Shown here: positions 1-7,084 of the stretch, in pieces | Numbering within the stretch: position 1 is the first letter of the stretch | Layout of the letters: the number at the start of each line of letters is the position of its first letter | Source: Streptomyces sp. NBC_01304 | GTDB lineage: Bacteria > Actinomycetota > Actinomycetes > Streptomycetales > Streptomycetaceae | Assembly: GCF_035975855.1 (NCBI RefSeq) | Contig: NZ_CP109055.1 | Location: 7,378,001 to 7,442,000, forward strand | Length of the DNA: 64,000 nucleotides | Reading direction: 5' to 3' | Translations under genes and position numbers: made by a program | Notes under the pieces: model-generated | Databases searched by the model: none | Seen by the model: only the letters and a program-made list of their open reading frames with translations | What the model was told of the DNA's origin: nothing

Positions 1-1092
1 GGACCAGCGATAGTCGGCGGCCCGGCTGGCAGCGGCCTTGCCCATGCCTCTCCGGCGCTCGGCGGACAGCGCCAACGTGCACCAGGCCGCCGCGAACGAG
101 GACTCCCCGCGCGCGAGCATGCCCGTGACCCCGTCCTCGATGGAGTCGCGAAGTCCCGGTACGTCGAAGCCGATCGCGGGCGTCCCACGGGTGGCCGCCT
201 CCGTGACGACCAGGCCCCACCCCTCGACGGCGGAGGGGTGCAGCAGCAGCCACGCCGCACAGAGCAGCCGGTGCTTCTCGGCCTCGGAGACATGCCCGGC
301 GAACTCGACGCCGGGGCCCGCCATTTGCTGCAGCCGGCCCAACTCCGGGCCATCCCCGATGATCACGAGACGGCCACCGGTGACCGGACGTACCCGCTCC
401 CAGAGCCTGAGCAGCAGATCGATGCGCTTGTACTCGACGAGCCGCCCCATCGCGAGGAACAAGGGCTCCTCGGAGCGCGGCTCCAGGGGGCCCGGCTCGT
501 CGACTCCGTTGTGCACGACCCGGATCCGCTCGGGCGGGACCCCGATCGCCTGCAGGGCGCTTGCCGTGGAGGGGGAGACGGCGACCAGGAGATTGCCGCG
601 CTGGGCGCCCGAGAGCGACCAGTGCTCCAGTCTTCTGCCAAGCCGGGCGGCAGGGCCCGGATAGCGCATCCCCCAGAGGTCGGTGTGGACGTGGTTGACG
701 AGGCACAGCGTGGGCCCGCTGTGCCACAGCGGTGCCAGGTACGGCATGCCGTTACAGACCTCGACGAGGAGATCGCAGTCGCCGACCTGGCGGGAGAACG
801 CCGAGCGGGCCTTGAGGTAGTGGCCGAGGTCGCCGCCCGCCGAGACCACGCGGTAGTCGCGGTACGCGGCCGGGCCGCCGCACAACAGCGTGACCTGGTG
901 GCCGCGCTTGGTCAGCCCGTCGGCCAGCTGGTCGACGAGGAGTTCGGAACCGCCGGCGGCCGGGTTGCCGAGGTCGCGGCGGGAGAGGAAGACGATGCGG
1001 CGCGGGTGTGGGGGGACCGCGCCGGTCTGTGCATGATGCAGGGCCTCCTGAGGTTCCATGGCGCGCAGCGAGGGAGGTACGTGCTGGGGCAT
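1..1092 (-). CDS. GT4-family glycosyltransferase (3' end beyond window)
   Basis: Cytoplasmic GT-B glycosyltransferase that transfers a sugar from a nucleotide donor to an unknown acceptor. The reading frame is open from the ATG at 1092 (preceded by a GGAG-type ribosome site) to base 1, giving 364 codons without a stop. Visible GT-B features are an N-terminal glycine-rich loop after FLSRRDLGNPAAGG, the interdomain segment RVVHNGVDEP, the strand FLAMGRLVEYKR, and the GT4 donor-site signature around SAVEGWGLVVTEAATRG with its E-x7-E acid pair. The frame continues past the edge, so the C-terminus is missing. The 256 bases to the next gene hold only its presumed promoter. Acceptor and pathway cannot be judged from sequence. 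Confidence 0.9.
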   Translation of the reverse strand, partial: MPQHVPPSLRAMEPQEALHHAQTGAVPPHPRRIVFLSRRDLGNPAAGGSELLVDQLADGLTKRGHQVTLLCGGPAAYRDYRVVSAGGDLGHYLKARSAFSRQVGDCDLLVEVCNGMPYLAPLWHSGPTLCLVNHVHTDLWGMRYPGPAARLGRRLEHWSLSGAQRGNLLVAVSPSTASALQAIGVPPERIRVVHNGVDEPGPLEPRSEEPLFLAMGRLVEYKRIDLLLRLWERVRPVTGGRLVIIGDGPELGRLQQMAGPGVEFAGHVSEAEKHRLLCAAWLLLHPSAVEGWGLVVTEAATRGTPAIGFDVPGLRDSIEDGVTGMLARGESSFAAAWCTLALSAERRRGMGKAAASRAADYRWS

Positions 1093-1348
1093 CCGTGCTC
1101 CAACTCGTCTCGGGGTGCGGTGACGAAAGTGGGGGGTGACCGGGGGGCCGTGCCTGGGTGTTAGGCGGGTGGTGCGGGTGCTGAGGGTGTGGTGCGTGTA
1201 TTCAGTTGTGAGGTGCCGCCGTGCCCATGTGTGGATCGACTGTGCACGGCTGTGCTCATTCGGTGGGGGTGGATAGTTTTCGCCGCACTGTTCGATGCGG
1301 CTACTCACGGAAGTGACAATTTTGGGGTCACTTCTAGCTGACGCCTCA

Positions 1349-2311
1349 TCACATCGTGCTGGACTGCTGCGTGGTTGGCCTCTCCCGGCCCCGTACGACG
1401 AGAAACACCCCTGCCGCCGAAAGGACCAGACCGAGCCCCGCCGTCCCGATCGGCAGCGTCTCGCCGACCGTCTTGAGCTTGCTCGAATCGGCGTCCGCCA
1501 GCTCGACCTGCGCCTTCTGGGTCTTCTCGGTGAACGCGATCTTCTTGCTGTCCAGGAGCACCACGGCGTCCCGCTTCGACCCCGGCGCCCGCAGCGTCTT
1601 CCGCGGCCCGATCTGCGCGTAGATGATGCGGCCGGTGCGCTGGTCGGCGACCAGTTCGACGCCGTAGTTCTTGTACCACTCCTCAGCGATGACTTGAGCC
1701 GCCTTGGACCCCACAAGTCGCCCTGGAACCTGCCGGGTTCCGGTCTTGGTGGCCTTGACCGTGGCGGTGAACCACAGGCCCTTGTAGCCCTGGATCTCCT
1801 TCGTTCCGCGGTACTTCAGCGGGACGGTCGCGCCCAGGGTGTTGTCCCACCAGGTGTAGGAGCGTTTCTGCACGTCGAAGGGGAACTTCAGGTAGGCCTC
1901 ACCCTCGATGTAGGGCTCCTCCTCGCAGCAGTGCACCGGCTTGTTGGTCTTGCGGTCGGTGACCCAGCGCTCCTGGGTGAACTGCAGCGAGTCGTTCGGA
2001 TCGGCCGCGGGCAGCGAGTCGTCCGGGTCGACCGAGGTGACCACGTCCCACACCGCCCGCCCGCTGTCCTCGCTGTCGGCGACATCGCCGCGCACCTGGC
2101 GGGTGACGGTGAGATTCGCGTACGGCACGGACTCGGCCTTGAACCTGTCGAAATAGGCACCCTTGCCCTTGAAGACGGTCGTCTGGTCGACGTCGATCGG
2201 GGTGCGCTTCGCGTGGGGTTCGACGTACCACGCGAGCATCGGCGACAGGACGAGCAGGAAAACGCCCAGGCCGAGGATGACCAGCGACAAGGGGCTTGCG
2301 GTTCTGCGCAT
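1349..2311 (-). CDS. DUF3068 (PorA-family-like) membrane-anchored protein
   Basis: Protein of 320 residues with a membrane segment near each end (LSLVILGLGVFLLVLSPML near the N-terminus and LGLVLSAAGVFLVV near the C-terminus) and a large extracytoplasmic part between. This is the layout of the actinobacterial DUF3068/PorA-like family, whose function is unknown. Start: the frame stays open to 2419, but ATG 2311 has a GGAG at 8 nt, and the best promoter (2407-2436) would start transcription below 2419, so 2311 is preferred. A Cys-Cys pair followed by three Glu (HCCEEE) lies mid-protein. The gene reads toward the glycosyltransferase. Confidence 0.82.
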   Translation of the reverse strand: MRRTASPLSLVILGLGVFLLVLSPMLAWYVEPHAKRTPIDVDQTTVFKGKGAYFDRFKAESVPYANLTVTRQVRGDVADSEDSGRAVWDVVTSVDPDDSLPAADPNDSLQFTQERWVTDRKTNKPVHCCEEEPYIEGEAYLKFPFDVQKRSYTWWDNTLGATVPLKYRGTKEIQGYKGLWFTATVKATKTGTRQVPGRLVGSKAAQVIAEEWYKNYGVELVADQRTGRIIYAQIGPRKTLRAPGSKRDAVVLLDSKKIAFTEKTQKAQVELADADSSKLKTVGETLPIGTAGLGLVLSAAGVFLVVRGRERPTTQQSSTM

Positions 2312-2406
2312 CCGGGCTCTCCAGGAGGGTCTAGGCGGCTCGTTGCGGCGCATGGGGCGTCGAGAAGCGCGGCGGAGGGAAGTGCGCGTGCGTGTATGGG
2401 CCCGGA

Positions 2407-2436
2407 ACCGTAGGCGCACCCTTGACGCACTGTCAA
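2407..2436 (-). promoter_or_regulatory. Candidate sigma70-type promoter for the DUF3068 gene
   Basis: On the minus strand TTGACA (2431-2436) is followed after 18 nt by TACGGT (2407-2412), close to the housekeeping consensus. The predicted transcript starts near 2400 and leaves a leader of about 90 nt before ATG 2311. Inference from sequence only. Confidence 0.5.
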
Positions 2437-2543
2437 CGCACAGTCGACACTGGGCAATTGCCGGATGGGGCCGGTAACTGCCTGGGTGTGGGCGACCTCG
2501 GATCGTTTCGTACGAGATTCAGATCAGAGAGGCCTACCCCGTC

Positions 2544-2696
2544 ATGCACAGACTGCTCGCCGCCATCCTGACCGCGGCCTTCGCCGCCGCACTCGCCGTC
2601 GGCGCCGGCTTCGGCATCGTGGCACTGCTCAACAAGACGCCCGACCAGCCCAACACGCCGCTCGTGACCTACGAGACGGCGCGGCAGAACCGTTGA
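2544..2696 (+). CDS. Small single-pass membrane protein (50 aa)
   Basis: Short gene missed by length-limited gene finding. ATG 2544 opens 50 codons ending in TGA at 2694-2696. The product has a hydrophobic segment (residues 4-25, LLAAILTAAFAAALAVGAGFG) followed by a short polar tail ending YETARQNR. Size, topology and the tail resemble the small actinobacterial DUF2613-type proteins, but that is only a resemblance. Its stop overlaps an in-frame TTG of the next gene (TTGA), suggesting translational coupling. Function unknown. Confidence 0.6.
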   Translation: MHRLLAAILTAAFAAALAVGAGFGIVALLNKTPDQPNTPLVTYETARQNR

Positions 2697-2701
2697 CCAC
2701 G

Positions 2702-4009
2702 ATGCCGGCCCGCCATCCCCCCACGCCCTCGCCCAAGCCCTCCTCGGACGCGGTCCGTCCGCTGCTGTCCGAGGCCGCCGGCCGGGCGGCGCCGAGCCGC
2801 TCCCCGCTGTCGCCGGGCTCCGCCTGGCGCGAAGTGCCACGCCTGCAGGTCAAGCAGTTCGCCGCGCTCGCCCTGGAGGAGGTGCCGCACCTCGCCAACG
2901 ACATCCTGCGGGAGATCCGCCGCGAGTACCCGGGGCTGCCGCTGGTCCTCGACGACTCGGGCGAGCCCATGGCCCTCATCGGGATCCGGCGCGCCCTCGA
3001 AGGCTTCGTCCACCAGCTGGCCCTGGCCGAGGACCGGCCGCGCTACTACCCGGAGGTCTTCCAGGAGTTCGGCCGCGGCGAGGGCCTGCACGGCCGCACC
3101 CTCGACGACCTGCAGTCCATCTACCGGCTCGGCGTCCGCCTCGCCTGGCGCCGGCTCACCGAACTCGGCCAGCAGGTCGACTTCCCGCCGCCCGCCATGT
3201 ACGAGCTCGCCGAGCTGGGCTTCGAGTATCTGGACGGCCTCGTGGACCAGTCCGTACGCGGCTACGCGGAGGCCGCCGCCCGGCAGGCCGGTGAACGCCT
3301 GCGACTGCAGCGGAAGTTGATGGAACTCCTGCTCGCCGAGCACCGCACCGATCCGGCCAAGGCCCTCGCGGAGCGCGGTGCCCGGATCGGCTGGTCGCTG
3401 CCCGAGACGGTCGCCGTGGGCGTGCTCCTGCGGCCCGCCCGGGAGGCGGTCGCCCCCGCGGTCGGCCAGGGGGTGCTCCTGGACATGGAGACGGAACAGC
3501 CCCGCATGGTCGTCCCCGACCCGGACGCCGCGGGCCGCCCCGAACTCCTGCGCCGCGCCATGGCCGGCTGGTCGGGCGCCATCGGCCCGCCCGTGCCCCT
3601 CGCGGACGCGGCCAAGTCGCTGCGCTGGGCGGATGCCGCGGTGCGCCTGATGGAGCGCGGCCTGCTGCCGTCCGGCGAGGTCCTTTTCTGTACGGAGCAC
3701 ACGGAGGCCCTGGTCCTGCTCCAACCCGAGGAACTGATCGACGACTTGGCCCGCCGCTGTCTGGCCCCGCTCACCCACTGCGGTCCCGCACACGGGCGCC
3801 GCCTCGCCGAGACGCTGCTCGCCTGGCTGGAGACACGGGGCGGGGCGCCGGAGGTGGCGGCCCGGCTCGGGGTGCATCCGCAGACGGTGCGGTATCGCCT
3901 CCGGCAGATCCGGGAGCTGTGGGGCGACGAGGTCGATGATCCGGACCGGCGGTTCGAGCTGGAACTCGTCCTGAGGGCTCAGCGGCTGCGAGGCGCCGTG
4001 GGAGGCTGA
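2702..4009 (+). CDS. PucR-like helix-turn-helix transcriptional regulator
   Basis: Protein of 435 residues. Its C-terminal part has the PucR/CdaR-type helix-turn-helix (LAWLETRGGAPEVAARLGVHPQTVRYRLRQI), as found in regulators that sense a ligand through a central GGDEF-like domain. The long N-terminal part is mostly helical, with no recognised catalytic motif. Start: ATG 2702 is chosen; an in-frame TTG at 2693 that overlaps the previous stop is an alternative. It is probably co-transcribed with the 50-aa membrane protein. The target genes are unknown. Confidence 0.85.
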   Translation: MPARHPPTPSPKPSSDAVRPLLSEAAGRAAPSRSPLSPGSAWREVPRLQVKQFAALALEEVPHLANDILREIRREYPGLPLVLDDSGEPMALIGIRRALEGFVHQLALAEDRPRYYPEVFQEFGRGEGLHGRTLDDLQSIYRLGVRLAWRRLTELGQQVDFPPPAMYELAELGFEYLDGLVDQSVRGYAEAAARQAGERLRLQRKLMELLLAEHRTDPAKALAERGARIGWSLPETVAVGVLLRPAREAVAPAVGQGVLLDMETEQPRMVVPDPDAAGRPELLRRAMAGWSGAIGPPVPLADAAKSLRWADAAVRLMERGLLPSGEVLFCTEHTEALVLLQPEELIDDLARRCLAPLTHCGPAHGRRLAETLLAWLETRGGAPEVAARLGVHPQTVRYRLRQIRELWGDEVDDPDRRFELELVLRAQRLRGAVGG

Positions 4010-4010
4010 G

Positions 4011-4040
4011 CGGTCGTCCGCGGTCGTCCGCGGTCGTCCG
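4011..4040. repeat. Three tandem copies of a 10-bp repeat
   Basis: CGGTCGTCCG is repeated three times head to tail immediately after the stop codon of the PucR-like gene. No clear hairpin or T-run follows, so a terminator role is not supported. Confidence 0.85.
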
Positions 4041-4169
4041 TGGCCGGGCGGAACGGGACATTCCTGGGTGGTCATATCCGGATACGCATACCGGCCCGCC
4101 CCACCGGCACACAACTTTCACAAGGTCGTCTCGATCCGTGACCGGTGGCCCGCTTAATCTCCCCACGTC

Positions 4170-4832
4170 ATGGACTACTGCCACCCCTGCCGCCGCCACC
4201 TCAACGGCGCCTTCGCCTGCCCCGGCTGCGGCACCCCCGCCGAGGCCTGCCGTCGGTACGCCGAGGAGATCGCCGCGGTCGAGGAGGCGGCGGACCCCGA
4301 GGAGACGTACGCCGAGGAGACCCGCGAGCCCCGCCGCGGCCGGGGCGAGCGCCGCTCCCGACGGGCCGCTGTGCACCGGCGCAGGCGCCGCCGGATGTTG
4401 CTGGTCGGCGCGGGCCTCGTGCTCGCGGCGGGCGGCCTGAGCCTGGCGGAGCTGGCGAGCGAGTCGCCGGGCGACGACCAGGCGGGCTCCTCCGTGTCGG
4501 ACGTGCCCGTGGACGACGGGGAATCGTCGGGCGAGGAGGCGGAACCGGGCGACGGAAAGAAGTCCTCGGGCCCGGACCAGGTCTCGTCCGCCGCGCCCGG
4601 CGCATCCGCGTCGAGCGCGAGCGCCAAGGAGTCCGACGACGCGGACGACCCCGACGCCAAGGAGTCCAAGGGCCCCAAGGAGAGCCCCGACGGCGGCACT
4701 TCACCCACCGCCCCGGCCACCTCCCAGCGCCCGACGACACCGAACACCACCCCACCCGCACCCAAGCCGACGCCCACTCCGAGCCCCACGCCTTCGGAGA
4801 CGTGCGACCGGTTCTTGTGGTGGTGCACCTAG
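4170..4832 (+). CDS. SCO2400-family zinc-ribbon membrane protein
   Basis: Protein of 220 residues found in Streptomyces. The N-terminus carries a CxxC...CxxC zinc ribbon (Cys4, Cys7, Cys18, Cys21). Next come an acidic helix, a very basic stretch of Arg, one membrane segment (about 75-90), and a long low-complexity extracytoplasmic tail rich in Ser, Asp, Pro and Thr. The tail ends with two Cys (ETCDRFLWWCT) that could form a disulfide. The arrangement suggests a cytoplasmic zinc domain tethered to an extended outer segment. Function unknown. Confidence 0.8.
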   Translation: MDYCHPCRRHLNGAFACPGCGTPAEACRRYAEEIAAVEEAADPEETYAEETREPRRGRGERRSRRAAVHRRRRRRMLLVGAGLVLAAGGLSLAELASESPGDDQAGSSVSDVPVDDGESSGEEAEPGDGKKSSGPDQVSSAAPGASASSASAKESDDADDPDAKESKGPKESPDGGTSPTAPATSQRPTTPNTTPPAPKPTPTPSPTPSETCDRFLWWCT

Positions 4833-4845
4833 CGCCTGGCTCGGC

Positions 4846-5304
4846 TCACGGTTTCTGGCCCAGCATTCGCTGCAGCAGATCCCGGAGTGCCACCCGGTCG
4901 TCCCTCGAAAGCTCGGCAAGCGGTTCCCGGGCGAAGCCCAACTCGTCCCTGAGCTCCCGTGCGGTCCGCACGCCCTCCTCGGTCGGCGCGGCCAGCTTCA
5001 CCCGGCGGTCCGCCGGGTCCGGCCGCCGCTCGACCAGGCCGCGCGCCTCCAGGCGGTCCACGATGCCCGTCACGTTCGACGGCTCGCACTTCAACGTCTG
5101 GGCGATCCGCCGCATCGGCAGCGGCTCCAGCGAGAGCAGCCCGAGCAGCCGCGCCTGCGCGCCGGTCAGCGCGTGCTTGCCCGCGACCTGCTCGTACTCC
5201 TCGTGGTAGCGCGCCACGACGGTGCCGATCAGCTCGACGACCTCAAGGGTCAGAGGGTCGGTGCGCGGTGCTCGATCGGTGGCCATGCTCACCAGCGTAC
5301 CCAT
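4846..5304 (-). CDS. MarR-family transcriptional regulator
   Basis: Winged-helix repressor of 152 residues. The core reads LTGAQARLLGLLSLEPLPM, then a recognition helix region (CEPSNVTGIVDRLEARGLVER) and the wing RRPDPADRRVKL, all typical of MarR proteins. It is divergent from an oxidoreductase and, one gene further, an Ohr peroxidase, so a role in controlling them is likely. The N-terminal reactive Cys of OhrR-type sensors is absent; the only Cys lies in the DNA-binding helix. Start ATG 5304 is kept, with ATG 5286 as an alternative. Confidence 0.88.
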   Translation of the reverse strand: MGTLVSMATDRAPRTDPLTLEVVELIGTVVARYHEEYEQVAGKHALTGAQARLLGLLSLEPLPMRRIAQTLKCEPSNVTGIVDRLEARGLVERRPDPADRRVKLAAPTEEGVRTARELRDELGFAREPLAELSRDDRVALRDLLQRMLGQKP

Positions 5305-5413
5305 TTACTTGACAACATGAAATATCAGGCGCAGGGTTGTTTCACATGCTGAACTAAATCAGCTGGAGCATCCCATCCGCGAAGATCGCGAAGACCTCGG
5401 AGGCCGCACCCTC
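5305..5413. promoter_or_regulatory. Divergent control region between MarR and oxidoreductase genes
   Basis: This AT-rich gap stands out in GC-rich DNA. Rightward TTGACA (5309-5314) is followed after 17 nt by CAGGGT (5332-5337), a plausible promoter for the oxidoreductase. The imperfectly symmetric parts ACATGAAA and TTTCACATG flank it and are a candidate MarR operator. Not tested. Confidence 0.45.
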
Positions 5414-6433
5414 ATGTCCGCACTCCCCGCCACCTCCCGCGCCTGGCACCTCGTCGCCCGCCCGCACGGCTGGCCCGAGCCGACCGACTTCGCGCTGCGT
5501 GAGACCCCGGTCACCGAGCCCGCCGAGGGCCGCATCCTGGTCAAGAACCTGCACTTCTCGGTGGACCCGTACATGCGCGGCCGCATGAACGACGTGAAGT
5601 CGTACATCGCGCCCTTCCAGCTCGACCAGCCCATGGACGGCGGCGCGGTCGGCGAGGTCATCGCCTCGAACGCCGAGGGCTTCGCGGTCGGCGACCACGT
5701 GCTGCACGGCCTCGGCTGGCGCGACTACGCGGACGTACCGGCCAAGCACGCCAAGAAGGTGGACGCGAACCTCGCGCCCCTCTCCGCCTACCTCGGCGTC
5801 CTCGGCATGCCGGGCCTGACCGCCTACGCGGGCCTGCTCGAGGTCGCCTCCTTCAAGGAGGGCGACGCCGTCTTCGTGTCCGGCGCGGCCGGCGCGGTCG
5901 GCAGCCAGGTCGGCCAGATCGCCCGTCTGAAGGGCGCCTCGCGGGTCATCGGCTCGGCGGGCTCCGACGAGAAGGTCAAGCTCCTGGTGGAGGAGTACGG
6001 CTTCGACGCGGCCTTCAACTACAAGAACGGCCCCGTCGCCGAGCAGCTGAAGGAGGCCGCCCCCGAGGGCATCGACGTCTACTTCGACAACGTCGGCGGC
6101 GACCACCTGGAGGCCGCGATCAGCCGCCTCAACCTGCACGGCCGCATCACCATCTGCGGCATGATCGCCGGCTACAACGACACCGAGCCGACCCCCGGCC
6201 CGCGCAACATGGCCATGATCATCGGCAAGCGGCTGCGCCTGCAGGGCCTGATGGTGCAGGACCACGGCGCCCTTCAGCCCCAGTTCGTCCAGGACGTCGC
6301 GTCCTGGATCGCGAGCGGCGAGCTCAAGTACAACGAGACGTTCGTCGAGGGCATCGAGAACGGCGTGGACGCCTTCCTCGGCCTCCTCCGGGGTGAGAAC
6401 ACCGGGAAGATGATCGTCAGCCCGACCAAGTAG
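5414..6433 (+). CDS. NADP-dependent MDR-superfamily oxidoreductase
   Basis: Medium-chain reductase of 339 residues, of the leukotriene-B4-dehydrogenase / prostaglandin-reductase branch. It reduces enals, enones or quinones with NADPH. Seen are the N-terminal VDPYMRGRM motif typical of this branch, the Rossmann glycine loop VSGAAGAVGSQVGQIA, and the cofactor strand IGSAGSDEKV. No zinc-binding Cys or His cluster is present. GGAG lies 11 nt before the ATG. It is followed by the ohr-like gene, which makes an electrophile or peroxide detoxification unit under the divergent MarR protein likely. Confidence 0.9.
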   Translation: MSALPATSRAWHLVARPHGWPEPTDFALRETPVTEPAEGRILVKNLHFSVDPYMRGRMNDVKSYIAPFQLDQPMDGGAVGEVIASNAEGFAVGDHVLHGLGWRDYADVPAKHAKKVDANLAPLSAYLGVLGMPGLTAYAGLLEVASFKEGDAVFVSGAAGAVGSQVGQIARLKGASRVIGSAGSDEKVKLLVEEYGFDAAFNYKNGPVAEQLKEAAPEGIDVYFDNVGGDHLEAAISRLNLHGRITICGMIAGYNDTEPTPGPRNMAMIIGKRLRLQGLMVQDHGALQPQFVQDVASWIASGELKYNETFVEGIENGVDAFLGLLRGENTGKMIVSPTK

Positions 6434-6505
6434 GGTCGACTGCAGACCGCACCGCCGGGTCGTGGGCGCGAGCCCGGCGGAGCACCAACCGGAGGATGTT
6501 TTTCC

Positions 6506-6931
6506 ATGGCTATTCAGCAGTCCGACGTCAAGTACACCGCCGTTGCCACCGCCGAGAACGGCCGTGACGGCAAGGTCACCGGCACCAGCGGCAACCTCGA
6601 CGTCGTCGTGAACCCGCCGAAGGCGATGGGTGGCAACGGCGCGGGCACCAACCCGGAGGAGCTCTTCGCCGCCGGTTACAGCGCCTGCTTCCAGGGCGCC
6701 CTCGGCGTCGTCGCCCGGAACGAGAAGGTCGACATCACGGGCTCCACCGTGACCGCCGAGGTCGGCATCGGCCAGAACGACGAGGGCTTCGGCATCATCG
6801 TCGCCATCAAGGCCTCCATCCCGACCGTGGACGCCGCCAAGGCCCAGGAGCTCATCGAGAAGGCCCACCAGGTCTGCCCGTACTCCAAGGCGACCCGCGG
6901 CAACATCGAGGTTTCCCTCGCTGTCGCCTAA
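6506..6931 (+). CDS. ohr: Organic hydroperoxide resistance protein (Ohr, OsmC family)
   Basis: Thiol peroxidase of 141 residues that reduces organic hydroperoxides, usually with lipoyl proteins as reductant. Catalytic features are visible: Arg20, Glu51 (NPEELF), peroxidatic Cys61 (GYSACFQGAL) and resolving Cys124 (HQVCPYSKATRGN). The length is normal for Ohr. A strong ribosome site (GGAGGA at 6491-6496) precedes ATG 6506. A perfect intrinsic-type hairpin follows at 6969-6999. Confidence 0.93.
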   Translation: MAIQQSDVKYTAVATAENGRDGKVTGTSGNLDVVVNPPKAMGGNGAGTNPEELFAAGYSACFQGALGVVARNEKVDITGSTVTAEVGIGQNDEGFGIIVAIKASIPTVDAAKAQELIEKAHQVCPYSKATRGNIEVSLAVA

Positions 6932-6968
6932 GCCTCTGCGCTCGTAGGGCTTCGCGCTTGTACGCGGG

Positions 6969-6999
6969 AGGGCCGCACCCCGGCTTGGGGTGCGGCCCT
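6969..6999 (+). terminator. Hairpin terminator after ohr
   Basis: Perfect 13-bp stem (AGGGCCGCACCCC against its complement) with the 5-nt loop GGCTT. The following CTTCGTGT is only weakly T-rich, as is usual in Streptomyces. Confidence 0.75.
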
Positions 7000-7005
7000 C
7001 TTCGT

Positions 7006-7084
7006 GTACGTACGTCAGGACGCCCGCGTACGACTGGTACGTACGTCAGGACGCTCGCGTACGACTGGACGTTCGCGTACGACT
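7006..7084. repeat. 31-bp tandem repeat, 2.5 copies
   Basis: Two almost identical 31-bp units (7006-7036 and 7037-7067) are followed by a partial third (7068-7084). Each contains GTACGTCAGGACGC and CGCGTACGACT. The partial copy overlaps the stop codon of the leftward carboxypeptidase gene. Confidence 0.85.

Noticed and set aside
7006..7084. CRISPR-like array
   Set aside because: The repeats are directly adjacent with no spacers and no cas genes are nearby.
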